Part shown: one piece after another, positions 1 to 8,309 of the stretch
Position numbering within the stretch: the stretch's first letter is position 1
How the letters are laid out: each line of letters begins with the position of its first letter
From: Haemophilus sp.
Lineage (GTDB): Bacteria; Pseudomonadota; Gammaproteobacteria; Enterobacterales; Pasteurellaceae
DNA length: 9,924 nt
Assembly (NCBI GenBank): GCA_019423005.1
Contig: JAHZCF010000071.1
Span: 1-9,924, forward strand
Reading direction: 5' to 3'
The notes under the pieces: model-generated
Database searches by the model: none
What the model was told of the DNA's origin: nothing
Seen by the model: only the letters and a program-made list of their open reading frames with translations
Made by a program: the position numbers and the translations under genes

Positions 1-715
1 CAATCCAAATCTGACGATCTTTCGCCCAGCTCTCATGAAGTGTTGCAATGTCTTTAAGTAATTCGTCACTGACCACAAGATCATATTTAATATTGCCAGT
101 TAATTGCAGACGATCTTTCTCATAACCTAACTCTAAATAACGCTTTCCACTGATACTATCTTGTGGTGCAATCAAGCTGATTTGAGAAAGCATATACTGC
201 AAGTATTGTTTGACTTTGCCATAGCGTCTGGCTGAACGTGCAGAAAGGCGAGCATTCGCCACAATGAAAGGAATATTTCGATGAGCCAAACAATCAATCA
301 AATTTGGCCAAAGTTCCGTTTCAATGACAATGAATACTTTAGGTTGAATAAAATCAATAAAACGATTGATGACACAAGGTAAATCGTAGGGCAAATAACA
401 ATGCGTCACAGTTTCCCCGAACGCAGCTTTTACGCGTTCAGAGCCTGTTGGCGTGACCGTTGTAAATGTGATTGGTAAATGCGGATAGTCTTTCTGAATA
501 CGTTTTACTAGCGGCGTAGCGGCGATCACTTCCCCTACCGATGCAGCATGAATGACGATCCCATCTTTTGCAGGCTTAACAAGATTCGCATAAATACCAT
601 ATCGCTCACCTAAACGCTTGCGATAATTCGGAGCCTTGAAACTTCGTAGTAACATGAATAACAGCACAAAAGGCTGAATTAGATACATCAGGCAGGTATA
701 AAAAAAACGCCACAT
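1..715 (-). CDS. waaA: Kdo (3-deoxy-manno-octulosonate) transferase WaaA/KdtA, N-terminal part, cut by the left edge
   Basis: WaaA transfers Kdo from CMP-Kdo to the lipid A precursor at the cytoplasmic face of the inner membrane. Reading the minus strand from the ATG at 715-713 gives 238 codons without a stop, against about 425 residues for the family, so the C-terminal CMP-Kdo-binding half lies outside the window. Residues about 4-23 are a hydrophobic membrane anchor. They are followed by the family stretch YRKRLGERYG (31-40) and by HAASVGE (56-62), whose last residue, E62, matches the catalytic glutamate of the family. Further family blocks are TFTTVTPTG, ETELWPNL and ANARLSARS. In H. influenzae this enzyme is known to add one Kdo only; sequence alone cannot show that here. 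The gene is divergent from the lgtF-like gene, which acts on the next part of the same core. Confidence 0.95.
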   Translation of the reverse strand, partial: MWRFFYTCLMYLIQPFVLLFMLLRSFKAPNYRKRLGERYGIYANLVKPAKDGIVIHAASVGEVIAATPLVKRIQKDYPHLPITFTTVTPTGSERVKAAFGETVTHCYLPYDLPCVINRFIDFIQPKVFIVIETELWPNLIDCLAHRNIPFIVANARLSARSARRYGKVKQYLQYMLSQISLIAPQDSISGKRYLELGYEKDRLQLTGNIKYDLVVSDELLKDIATLHESWAKDRQIWI

Positions 716-729
716 AAAATAAATTCGGT

Positions 730-760
730 TATACTTACAAAAACTTCGGCTAGTATAGCA
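730..760. promoter_or_regulatory. Face-to-face -10 elements for the divergent waaA and lgtF genes
   Basis: The 61-base gap between the two start codons holds two identical hexamers on opposite strands: TATACT at 730-735 on the plus strand (toward lgtF) and TATACT at 752-757 on the minus strand (toward waaA). The minus copy is preceded by TG at the extended -10 position (TGCTATACT, 752-760). I see no good -35 for either. Predicted start points would fall at about 742 (plus) and 745 (minus), so the two polymerase footprints would overlap. This is inference from short motifs in AT-rich DNA. Confidence 0.35.
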
Positions 761-776
761 AAAAAAGGATCAAAAT

Positions 777-1535
777 ATGCCAACAATTAGCGTTGCCATG
801 ATTGTCAAAAATGAAGCGGCAGATCTTGCTCAATGTCTTGATACTGTAAAAGATTGGGTAGATGAAATCATTATTGTTGATTCAGGCAGTACTGATAACA
901 CCCAAGAAATCGCTGAACAATATGGTGCAAAATTTTATTCACATCCTGATTGGCCGGGTTTTGGCAAACAACGCCAACGTGCACAGCAATATGTCACTAG
1001 TGATTATGTTTTGTGGCTAGATGCCGATGAACGCGTCACACCAAAACTTCGAGAATCCATTCAACAAGCAGTTCAACAAGATACGCCAAATACCGTTTAT
1101 GATATTCCTCGTGTGAGTGAAGTGTTTGGGCGCGAAATTCGCCATTCAGGTTGGTATCCAGATTATGTGGTGCGTTTATATCGCACAAACTACGCCGGGT
1201 ACAATGATTCACTAGTACATGAAAAAGTGGTTTATCCTGAAAATACAAAAGTACAGAAATTAACTGGCGATCTGGAGCATTTCACCTATAAAAGCATTCA
1301 TCACTATTTGGTGAAATCTGCAGGCTACGCCAAAGCTTGGGCTGACCAACGCCAAGCCAAAGGGAAAAAAGCGACATTGTGGCAAGGTGTCAGTCATGCT
1401 ATTGGTTGCTTTGTCAAAATGTACATTTTAAAAGCCGGTTTCTTAGATGGAAAACAAGGTTTCCTGCTTGCAGTACTTTCCGCTCATTCCACCTTTGTGA
1501 AGTATGCTGATTTGTGGGAACGTAATCAGCATTAA
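777..1535 (+). CDS. lgtF: Family-2 glycosyltransferase, lipooligosaccharide inner-core glucosyltransferase type (LgtF/WaaE/KdtX family)
   Basis: This 252-residue protein is a GT-A fold glycosyltransferase. Visible motifs are an opening beta strand with MIVKNEA (8-14), the nucleotide-binding DSGSTDNT (35-42), GFGKQRQ (61-67) and the metal-binding LDADE (81-85, D82/D84 forming the DXD). A C-terminal region has a short hydrophobic amphipathic stretch (about 211-235), which suggests peripheral membrane contact. The start is supported by AAGGA at 765-769, seven bases upstream. Length and motifs match the WaaE/LgtF family. In Haemophilus, the member next to waaA adds beta-glucose to the first heptose of the LOS core, and the neighbouring waaA makes that role likely here. 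The exact sugar and acceptor cannot be read from sequence; the WaaE-type homologue of enterics does a similar step. The gene is followed at once by a hairpin terminator. Confidence 0.85.
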   Translation: MPTISVAMIVKNEAADLAQCLDTVKDWVDEIIIVDSGSTDNTQEIAEQYGAKFYSHPDWPGFGKQRQRAQQYVTSDYVLWLDADERVTPKLRESIQQAVQQDTPNTVYDIPRVSEVFGREIRHSGWYPDYVVRLYRTNYAGYNDSLVHEKVVYPENTKVQKLTGDLEHFTYKSIHHYLVKSAGYAKAWADQRQAKGKKATLWQGVSHAIGCFVKMYILKAGFLDGKQGFLLAVLSAHSTFVKYADLWERNQH

Positions 1536-1546
1536 TCAAAAACAAA

Positions 1547-1555
1547 AAGTGCGGT
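1547..1555 (+). repeat. Haemophilus DNA uptake signal core (USS), intergenic
   Basis: Exact AAGTGCGGT followed by CAAAATTAA, matching the AT-rich extension of the Haemophilus-type uptake signal. It forms the left arm of the lgtF/tpiA terminator. Confidence 0.9.
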
Positions 1556-1578
1556 CAAAATTAACCGCTCTTTTTTTT
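1547..1578. terminator. Bidirectional uptake-signal hairpin terminator between lgtF and tpiA
   Basis: AGTGCGGT at 1548-1555 pairs with ACCGCTCT at 1563-1571 with one T:T mismatch, leaving a short AT-rich loop. A run of eight T follows on the plus strand (1571-1578), a good intrinsic terminator for lgtF. Read on the minus strand the same hairpin is followed by T-rich sequence, so it can also serve tpiA, which ends at 1600. The left arm is an exact uptake signal; the right arm is a decayed one, with CTC in place of the exact CAC. Confidence 0.75.
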
Positions 1579-1599
1579 ATTTCTTTAAAGCAAAAAAAA

Positions 1600-2391
1600 T
1601 TAATTTTTCGCTGCTGCCGCGGCTTTTACGATTACCGCAAACGCAGGCGCTTTAAGTGAAGCACCGCCTACTAATGCACCATCGATATCCGGTTGAGTGA
1701 ATAATTCTGCTGCGTTAGAATCATTTACTGAACCACCGTATTGAATGATCACTTGATCTGCTACAGCTTGTGATTTTGCTGCGATGTGACCACGGATAAA
1801 TGCGTGAACAGCTTGAGCTTGTGCTGGAGTTGCTGATTTACCCGTACCGATTGCCCAAATTGGTTCGTAAGCAATCACGGCACCATTAAATGCTTCTACA
1901 CCTAATGCATTGATGACTGCATCAATTTGACGCGCGCATACTTCTTCCGTTTTGCCAGCTTCGTTTTCAGCCTCAGTTTCACCAATACATAATACCGGCA
2001 CTAAACCAGCTTCTTTTAATGCACCAAATTTTTTCGCTACGAATTCATCGCTTTCTTTGTGGTAAGTACGACGCTCAGAGTGACCGATAATGATGTATTT
2101 TGCACCAAAATCTTTTAACATTTCGCTAGAAATATCACCAGTAAATGCACCTTTCACATTGATATCTACGTTTTGTGCACCTAACTGAATCACACTTTTA
2201 CCGCCACAGCTGCAACCACAACCAGATAGTGCCGCTTCAGCCGTACCTAAATACATAACGGGTGGGGCAATAGCCACATCACAACCTGTTACATCATGTA
2301 ATTCTGCTTTTAATCCTTCGATTAATTCCTTGGTGAACGCTTTGGAACCGTTTAATTTCCAGTTACCCATTACTAAAGGACGACGTGCCAT
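1600..2391 (-). CDS. tpiA: Triose-phosphate isomerase
   Basis: TpiA interconverts dihydroxyacetone phosphate and glyceraldehyde 3-phosphate in glycolysis and gluconeogenesis, as a cytoplasmic TIM-barrel dimer. All key residues are present: N10 and K12 (GNWKLNG), H104 in IIGHSERR, catalytic E176 in [11 protein letters not shown], the phosphate-gripping loop IGTGKS (181-186) and the phosphate-binding YGGS (218-221). GGAG at 2400-2403 lies eight bases before the ATG and supports the start. The protein has 263 residues, about eight more than the 255 I recall for E. coli. The extra length comes from a Cys-rich insert near residues 57-66 (C58, C60, C62), between helix 2 and strand 3, on the barrel face away from the active site. 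The gene stands alone, convergent with lgtF and divergent from the GNAT-xerC pair. Confidence 0.98.
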   Translation of the reverse strand: MARRPLVMGNWKLNGSKAFTKELIEGLKAELHDVTGCDVAIAPPVMYLGTAEAALSGCGCSCGGKSVIQLGAQNVDINVKGAFTGDISSEMLKDFGAKYIIIGHSERRTYHKESDEFVAKKFGALKEAGLVPVLCIGETEAENEAGKTEEVCARQIDAVINALGVEAFNGAVIAYEPIWAIGTGKSATPAQAQAVHAFIRGHIAAKSQAVADQVIIQYGGSVNDSNAAELFTQPDIDGALVGGASLKAPAFAVIVKAAAAAKN

Positions 2392-2429
2392 TTTTGTTTC
2401 TCCATATTGAATAAATAAAAAGTGTGTTT

Positions 2430-2438
2430 ACTATACCA
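2430..2438 (-). promoter_or_regulatory. Extended -10 promoter element of tpiA
   Basis: On the minus strand TGGTATAGT gives a TGn extended -10 with the hexamer TATAGT at 2435-2430. The start point would be near 2423, leaving a leader of about 32 bases before the tpiA ATG. No clear -35 lies 16-18 bases upstream, which is common for extended -10 promoters. Confidence 0.5.
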
Positions 2439-2456
2439 AACTTTAGGCAGATTTCT

Positions 2457-2470
2457 TTGTGCAAAATCAC
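2457..2470. promoter_or_regulatory. Possible FNR-like operator upstream of tpiA
   Basis: TTGTG-CAAA-ATCAC has the spacing of an FNR site (TTGAT-N4-ATCAA) and matches seven of the ten specified bases. Its centre (2463.5) would be about 40 bases upstream of the inferred tpiA start point, close to the -41.5 usual for FNR activation. It also reads TGTGA-N4-GCACA on the minus strand, but the CRP site needs six bases between the half sites. Weak evidence: three mismatches, and the start point itself is inferred. Confidence 0.2.
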
Positions 2471-2519
2471 ATTTTGAAAATTTTTTTGGGGAAATGATGA
2501 TTATTTTGTGCTAAAAAGC

Positions 2520-2525
2520 TACAAT
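2520..2525 (+). promoter_or_regulatory. Probable -10 element for the GNAT-xerC pair
   Basis: TACAAT on the plus strand is five of six to consensus and lies 65 bases before the GNAT start codon. The best -35 at 17-base spacing (2497-2502) is poor. No stronger candidate exists in the 199-base gap. Confidence 0.4.
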
Positions 2526-2590
2526 CTACTGTACGGAACCGATAAAAAATAACCAATTTTATAAATAAACGGAAAATAGGTCTGGTAACA

Positions 2591-3025
2591 ATGAAAATTT
2601 TCAAAGCCGAACAATGGAATATAGAAGTGCTTGCTCCACTCTTTGAAGCCTATCGACTTGCCAACGGAATGAGTGAAAATCCTGACCGCACTTTAACCTT
2701 TCTTACGAATCGTATACGTTTTAATGAAAGCATGTTTTTTGTTGCTGTAAACGAAAACGCACAGGCGGTTGGTTTTGTTCAACTTTACCCTCGCTTATCT
2801 TCTTTACAACTACAACGCTATTGGCAATTAACTGATATTTTTGTCAAAGAAGATAAACATCAAACCGAGATTTATGCAGCCCTTATTTCTAAAGCTAAAG
2901 AGTTTGTCCGTTATACACAATCCAACCGTTTAGTAGCGGAATTAAGCCAAACTCAACAGAATATCTTAGAACGCGAAGGATTTAAGCTAAACACGAAAAA
3001 AAGTTTGTTTGAATTAACTCTCTAA
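2591..3025 (+). CDS. GNAT-fold acetyltransferase-like protein with a degenerate acetyl-CoA loop
   Basis: This 144-residue protein has the outline of a small GNAT N-acetyltransferase: an N-terminal helix pair (about 8-45), central strands [19 protein letters not shown] (49-67) and WQLTDIFV (78-85), a helix (about 91-108) and the closing LEREGFKLN (126-134). The part that should bind the pyrophosphate of acetyl-CoA, usually R/Q-x-x-G-x-G/A, reads KHQTEI (89-94) and has no glycine. It may therefore be inactive, bind another ligand, or use an unusual mode. The substrate is unknown. AGG at 2578-2580 sits ten bases before the ATG. Its stop (3023-3025) shares one base with the xerC start, so the two are co-transcribed and probably translationally coupled. 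I recall a similar small gene beside xerC in H. influenzae (HI0677), which suggests a conserved pairing; this rests on memory. Residues 32-35 carry an uptake signal. Confidence 0.7.
   Translation: MKIFKAEQWNIEVLAPLFEAYRLANGMSENPDRTLTFLTNRIRFNESMFFVAVNENAQAVGFVQLYPRLSSLQLQRYWQLTDIFVKEDKHQTEIYAALISKAKEFVRYTQSNRLVAELSQTQQNILEREGFKLNTKKSLFELTL
2685..2693 (-). repeat. DNA uptake signal core inside the GNAT-like gene
   Basis: Exact ACCGCACTT on the plus strand. It falls across codons 32-35 (Asp-Arg-Thr-Leu) of the GNAT-like gene. Confidence 0.85.
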
Positions 3026-3912
3026 TGCATACGCTCCTCAATCAATATTGGGATTACTTGAGAATTGAACGCCAAGTAAGCCCACATACTCTCACCAATT
3101 ATCAACATCAACTGAATGCGATTTTAGCGATTTTGTCTGAAAAAGGTATTCAGCACTGGCAGCAAGTGAATCCAAGTGTGGTTCGTCTTATTTTGGCGGA
3201 AAGTCGAAAGCACGGTTTAAAAGAAAAGAGCTTGGCATTACGCTTATCTGCTCTGCGTCAGTTTTTCAGCTATCTTGTGCAACAAGGGCAAATGAAAGTG
3301 AATCCGGCAACAGGCATCTCTGCGCCGAAACAAGGCAAGCATTTACCGAAAAATATTGATGCTGAACAGGTCCAAAAATTGCTTTCAAATGACAGCAAAG
3401 ATCCCATTGATTTGCGCGATCGTGCCATGATGGAATTAATGTATAGTTCAGGGCTTCGCTTATCTGAATTGCAAGGCTTAAACCTCAATAGCATTAACAC
3501 ACGTGTACGTGAAGTGAGAGTGATTGGTAAAGGAAACAAAGAACGTATTGTGCCTTTTGGACGTTATGCTTCTCATGCAATTCAGCAATGGTTGAAAGTA
3601 CGCCCTTTATTTAATCCTAAAGATGACGCCCTTTTTGTGAGCCAGCAGGGAAATCGTCTCACTCATCGTTCTATTCAAAAACGAATGGAAACCTGGGGCA
3701 TTCGCCAAGGATTAAACAGCCATCTCAACCCACACAAACTGCGTCACTCTTTTGCAACGCATATGCTGGAAGCGAGTTCAGATTTGCGGGCCGTTCAAGA
3801 GCTTTTAGGGCACAGCAATTTATCCACTACGCAAATTTATACGCATTTAAATTTCCAACATCTTGCAGAAGTCTATGACCAAGCCCATCCTCGAGCAAAA
3901 CGAAAAAAATAA
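3025..3912 (+). CDS. xerC: Tyrosine recombinase XerC
   Basis: XerC acts with XerD at the chromosomal dif site to resolve chromosome dimers at division, under FtsK control. The protein has 295 residues (E. coli 298). The N-terminal SAM-like core-binding domain covers about 1-88, and the catalytic domain about 105-292. The full catalytic set is visible: R145 in [10 protein letters not shown]169 in GKGNKER, H237 and R240 in PHKLRHSF, H263 in LGHSNLSTT and the nucleophile Y272 in IYTHL. The ending [10 protein letters not shown] is typical of XerC rather than XerD. The ATG overlaps the stop of the preceding gene by one base (TAATG) and has no clear ribosome-binding site, so translation probably depends on re-initiation after the GNAT-like gene. 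A phage or island integrase is unlikely, given the strong resemblance to chromosomal XerC and the housekeeping surroundings. An uptake-signal hairpin follows. Confidence 0.97.
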   Translation: MHTLLNQYWDYLRIERQVSPHTLTNYQHQLNAILAILSEKGIQHWQQVNPSVVRLILAESRKHGLKEKSLALRLSALRQFFSYLVQQGQMKVNPATGISAPKQGKHLPKNIDAEQVQKLLSNDSKDPIDLRDRAMMELMYSSGLRLSELQGLNLNSINTRVREVRVIGKGNKERIVPFGRYASHAIQQWLKVRPLFNPKDDALFVSQQGNRLTHRSIQKRMETWGIRQGLNSHLNPHKLRHSFATHMLEASSDLRAVQELLGHSNLSTTQIYTHLNFQHLAEVYDQAHPRAKRKK

Positions 3913-3915
3913 GCA

Positions 3916-3924
3916 AAGTGCGGT
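3916..3924 (+). repeat. DNA uptake signal core, left arm of an inverted pair
   Basis: Exact AAGTGCGGT followed by CAAAAA, four bases after the xerC stop. Confidence 0.95.
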
Positions 3925-3945
3925 CAAAAATCGTCGTCTTTTTTA

Positions 3946-3954
3946 ACCGCACTT
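3946..3954 (-). repeat. DNA uptake signal core, right arm of an inverted pair
   Basis: Exact ACCGCACTT on the plus strand, the complement of the left arm at 3916-3924. Confidence 0.95.
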
Positions 3955-3992
3955 CTAAACAAAACTACCTTTCTGTAGCCTTTTTCATTTCA

Positions 3993-6335
3993 CTATAAGC
4001 TAAATGCCTGAATATAAGGAAGTTTACCTTTTTTCAACATTTCTTCAATGCCGCTTTGGTGATCATTTTCACCTAAGCCACGTAATTCAAAGGTAACACC
4101 AATGCTGTTGTCATAAACCACTTGATCATCACGTTGATTTTGTCGACTCGTTACATAACGTCTTGCCCCTACACCAACAGACCAACAGCACGAGTTATAT
4201 TGCACACCCACATATTGCTCAACTGGCTTTTTCAACGCAATATCTTGATAGTATTTTCCAACAACTGCCCAGTTATCTGATACTTCCCATGCAGCTACTA
4301 TACCGACCTGTTTAATGTCTTGTTGATAACGGTTTGCTGAAGCGCCTAAATTTTGGTTAATATACTCTTTACTTGCATAACGATAATTTAATTGAATCAG
4401 ATTATTCTTCATCGGATTAAATTCTAAACTGCTATTCGCCAATGAGGCTTTATCTAGCAACGTATCATATTGGTAGCTACCACGCCAATTCCATTTATCG
4501 CTAATTTTCCAGTTAGACTCCAACGCCCAAGAAGAAGAGGATTTTGGTGTACGATTACTCGGGTTATCATCAATTCTGGAGGCGGTTAAATAATAAATCT
4601 GTCCTGCTGAGAAGTTAAAACGCTCATCGGCATTTTTATCATAAAAACGGGTTGTACCCCCAACTGTCACTTGGTTTGCAGATGAAATACGGTCTAAACC
4701 ACTATAACGACGATCTCTGAACAAAGAATAATAATCTTGTTGAACTAGCGCAGAATCATAACCAAAACCAAGGTAATTATTTACACGTTTTGAACCGATA
4801 TTACTTTGGTCTTTGTATGGTCGATACAAATATTGAACATGAGGTTCAAGCGTTTGTGTATAGCCATCAAATAAGGTTTTGCTGCTCGCTAAAACCGTTT
4901 GCAAATCTACTTTTAATTGCGGTAATACACGATTTACTGATTTTTGTACGTCTTCCGCCGAAGAAGAAGAGCCTTTTTTCTGGTTATAATGGGTCGCGTA
5001 AAGTTTAGTCTCAATATTCAAGCTACCATATTTATTTGACATCGCTGTCGCTAAACTTGGCTCAACATGAAAACGCCATGCTGTCGGCATCAATGTACTA
5101 TCATTATCAAAACGTACTGCTTGCGAGAATAACTTGAAATCTACCCAACCATTCGCCAAATCATTTTTGTAATAATTGAAGTCAATTTGTGGCATTGCAC
5201 GGTAAGGTCCCACAGAAACTTCATCAAAAATTTGGAATTGACGCGCTGAAATTGCAAAGTTGTAATTTGGTTTGTAGTAAGCAATACGAGCATATTGGTT
5301 CGCGTAACCATCAGTACTGCTACCGTAATCAGAATCAAAATCGGTAAAATAACGCTTATCGCTCACTTTTGTGTAATCGATATTTAAACGCCAGTTTTCA
5401 AGAAAAGAAGAATGATGTTTCCAATATAATAAATGACGCTTACGGCTATCACTAGTGTATTCATCATAACGATCACGTCCTAAATATTCGCCCGCCAGTT
5501 TACCTTCACCAACCGGTGTTAAATAACGGAATTCACCATTTAATTGCCAACCACGACGAGACATATATTTTGGTGCAAATGTGGCATCATAATTTGGTGC
5601 AATGTTCCAATAAACCGGCTGTTTATACCAATAACCATCACGGCTAGAATGACCAACTGTTGGCATTAATAAACCTGAACGGCGGCGATCACCAATCGGT
5701 AATTGCAGATAAGGAGTATAGAATACCGGCACACCTAATACTTTAAAACGCGCATGCCAAAATTCGGCATATTCTTCTTTAATGTGCTGACGAATCTCAG
5801 AGGCATCTACCGCCCAAGCACTATCATCGGGTAAACAAGAGGTAAATGTCGCATTTTTCATTAAACGGTAATTATCACCTAACTCAATTTCTTGAGCTTT
5901 ACCACGACCTTGACGTCCTACAAGTTGGTAGTCTGCATCGGTTACGTTACCATTTTTGCTATCTAAATTAAAACTTGCATCATTACCTAATAGATTGATT
6001 TGATTGTCTTTATAATCAAATCCACCACGTAAATAAGCCCAACGTTGTGCTTGTTTGCCTTCCCCTGTTTGTTTAACTTCAACTGAATTTCCGACCAGAT
6101 GGCGGTTTCCTTGTTTCAAATCCACATTGCCTTGATAAATCGCCTGAGTTGGCTGATTAATCTCTGCTTTATCTGCTTCAATATAAACCGGCAAATTATT
6201 GACATCACCTTTCGCAACTTCTCCAGTAAAGTGAGGCACTCCAAGCAGACATTGAGAATGCAGATCGGCCAAACTTTGTTGACTATAAAGTGCGGTCAGA
6301 ATTGAGATTGAAATTAAGGTATATTTTTTATTCAT
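3993..6335 (-). CDS. lptD: LPS-assembly outer membrane protein LptD
   Basis: LptD (older names Imp, OstA) is the outer membrane barrel that, with the lipoprotein LptE plugged inside, inserts lipopolysaccharide or lipooligosaccharide into the outer leaflet. The protein has 780 residues, usual for the family. A signal peptide covers 1-23, with likely cleavage at SLA|D. The periplasmic jellyroll domain (about 45-185) receives LPS from the LptA bridge. The family block PVFYTPYLQLPIGDRRR (204-220) opens the 26-strand barrel, which runs to the C-terminus. Four cysteines, C29, C168, C716 and C717, match the four (C31, C173, C724, C725 in E. coli) that form the two long-range disulfides needed for function. 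Many aromatic, alternating beta strands fill 230-760. The gene follows tag and has its own likely promoter. Its partners here, waaA and lgtF, make its cargo. The only ribosome-binding site I see is a weak AAGAA. Confidence 0.98.
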   Translation of the reverse strand: MNKKYTLISISILTALYSQQSLADLHSQCLLGVPHFTGEVAKGDVNNLPVYIEADKAEINQPTQAIYQGNVDLKQGNRHLVGNSVEVKQTGEGKQAQRWAYLRGGFDYKDNQINLLGNDASFNLDSKNGNVTDADYQLVGRQGRGKAQEIELGDNYRLMKNATFTSCLPDDSAWAVDASEIRQHIKEEYAEFWHARFKVLGVPVFYTPYLQLPIGDRRRSGLLMPTVGHSSRDGYWYKQPVYWNIAPNYDATFAPKYMSRRGWQLNGEFRYLTPVGEGKLAGEYLGRDRYDEYTSDSRKRHLLYWKHHSSFLENWRLNIDYTKVSDKRYFTDFDSDYGSSTDGYANQYARIAYYKPNYNFAISARQFQIFDEVSVGPYRAMPQIDFNYYKNDLANGWVDFKLFSQAVRFDNDSTLMPTAWRFHVEPSLATAMSNKYGSLNIETKLYATHYNQKKGSSSSAEDVQKSVNRVLPQLKVDLQTVLASSKTLFDGYTQTLEPHVQYLYRPYKDQSNIGSKRVNNYLGFGYDSALVQQDYYSLFRDRRYSGLDRISSANQVTVGGTTRFYDKNADERFNFSAGQIYYLTASRIDDNPSNRTPKSSSSWALESNWKISDKWNWRGSYQYDTLLDKASLANSSLEFNPMKNNLIQLNYRYASKEYINQNLGASANRYQQDIKQVGIVAAWEVSDNWAVVGKYYQDIALKKPVEQYVGVQYNSCCWSVGVGARRYVTSRQNQRDDQVVYDNSIGVTFELRGLGENDHQSGIEEMLKKGKLPYIQAFSL
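6288..6296 (+). repeat. DNA uptake signal core inside the LptD signal peptide
   Basis: Exact AAGTGCGGT on the plus strand. On the coding strand it reads as codons ACC GCA CTT, giving T14-A15-L16 in the hydrophobic core of the signal peptide. Confidence 0.9.
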
Positions 6336-6367
6336 AATTCAGTTCTTATTCAGATGAAATTAGGGGG

Positions 6368-6373
6368 ATTATA
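6368..6373 (-). promoter_or_regulatory. Probable -10 element of lptD
   Basis: A perfect TATAAT on the minus strand lies in the 46-base gap between tag and lptD. The start point would be near 6361, giving a leader of about 26 bases. The -35 at 17-base spacing (TGTTGT, 6396-6391) is poor and lies within the end of tag. This would let lptD be expressed apart from the upstream operon. I see no match to the sigma-E consensus that drives lptD in E. coli. Confidence 0.5.
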
Positions 6374-6381
6374 CTGGAATA

Positions 6382-7757
<1,376 letters not shown>

Positions 7758-8309
7758 TTATCCTTGTCTGAATAGTTGGTTTGTGAGCAAATCGCGGATT
7801 TCCGATGGATTTTGTGCTTGGCCAACTTCCTCGTCAAGTACAGGAAAATCAGCCCCAAATTGCGAACGCACGGCATCTGCGCTACGGCAAGGCGGTGCAC
7901 CGGTTAAGTTGGCACTGGTCGAGGTCAGAGCAAAACCTGTTTTTTCGCATAAGGCTTTGACGGCAGGATGAGTACATAAACGCACCGCAATGCTATTAAA
8001 TTGCCCCGTCAGAAAATGTGGGACTTCTGCCTTTGCCGGCACCACCCAGGTGATTGGATGTTCATATTGTGCCTGTAAGCGTGCAAGCTGTTCGTCAGAC
8101 AAATGGGAAAAATCAACAAAAGGCTGCAAAAAATGCAAGCTCGGCGCGACTAAAATAAGGCCTTTTTCAATCGGACGTTGTTTTAAATCAAGCAATTTTC
8201 TGACCGCACTTTCACTTAGTGGATTACAGCCCAAACCGAATACCGCCTCAGTAGGATAGGCAACGACTTCGTCTTGCATTAAACGGGTGGCAATTTGTTG
8301 TACATTCAT
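7758..8309 (-). CDS. tsaC: L-threonylcarbamoyladenylate synthase TsaC (YrdC/RimN)
   Basis: TsaC makes threonylcarbamoyl-AMP from threonine, bicarbonate and ATP, the first step of t6A modification at position 37 of ANN-decoding tRNAs; TsaB, TsaD and TsaE finish the reaction. The protein is the short form (183 residues), without the C-terminal domain of Sua5. Visible motifs are [13 protein letters not shown] (18-30), KQR (43-45) with the following KGLILVA (49-55), and [11 protein letters not shown] (129-139) with the S-x-N signature at 132-134. The ATG shares ATGA with the stop of yrdD. No strong ribosome-binding site is seen (only GAGAA, rather distant), so coupling to yrdD is likely. Codons 33-36 (Glu-Ser-Ala-Val) carry an uptake signal. 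Confidence 0.96.
   Translation of the reverse strand: MNVQQIATRLMQDEVVAYPTEAVFGLGCNPLSESAVRKLLDLKQRPIEKGLILVAPSLHFLQPFVDFSHLSDEQLARLQAQYEHPITWVVPAKAEVPHFLTGQFNSIAVRLCTHPAVKALCEKTGFALTSTSANLTGAPPCRSADAVRSQFGADFPVLDEEVGQAQNPSEIRDLLTNQLFRQG
8203..8211 (-). repeat. DNA uptake signal core inside tsaC
   Basis: Exact ACCGCACTT on the plus strand; on the coding strand it falls in GAA AGT GCG GTC, giving Ser-Ala-Val at residues 34-36. Confidence 0.9.

Larger units (their letters stand above)
3916..3954. terminator. Inverted uptake-signal pair forming a bidirectional hairpin between xerC and lptD
   Basis: AAGTGCGGTCAAAAA (3916-3930) pairs with TTTTTAACCGCACTT (3940-3954): nine perfect base pairs, one C:A mismatch, then five A:T pairs, around a nine-base loop. 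Inverted uptake-signal pairs after genes are a known intrinsic-terminator form in Haemophilus. The minus-strand exit runs into TTATTTTTTT, which suits termination of lptD; the plus-strand exit (after xerC) has a poorer T tract. The convergent arrangement lets one structure end both genes. Confidence 0.8.

Noticed and set aside
2457..2470. A CRP site (TGTGA-N6-TCACA) upstream of tpiA
   Set aside because: The half sites are separated by four bases, not six, and one half is GCACA. The FNR spacing fits better, though still weakly.
2392..2590. A riboswitch, small RNA or short gene in the 199-base gap between tpiA and the GNAT-like gene
   Set aside because: I see only AT-rich promoter-like sequence: no conserved riboswitch core, no hairpin followed by a T run, and no open frame with a ribosome-binding site.
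3270..3539. An 89-residue minus-strand open frame within xerC
   Set aside because: Antisense to the catalytic domain of XerC, with no recognisable domain.
3025..3912. The tyrosine recombinase as integrase of a mobile element
   Set aside because: Length, motifs and C-terminus are those of chromosomal XerC. There is no adjacent tRNA, direct repeat, excisionase or phage gene.
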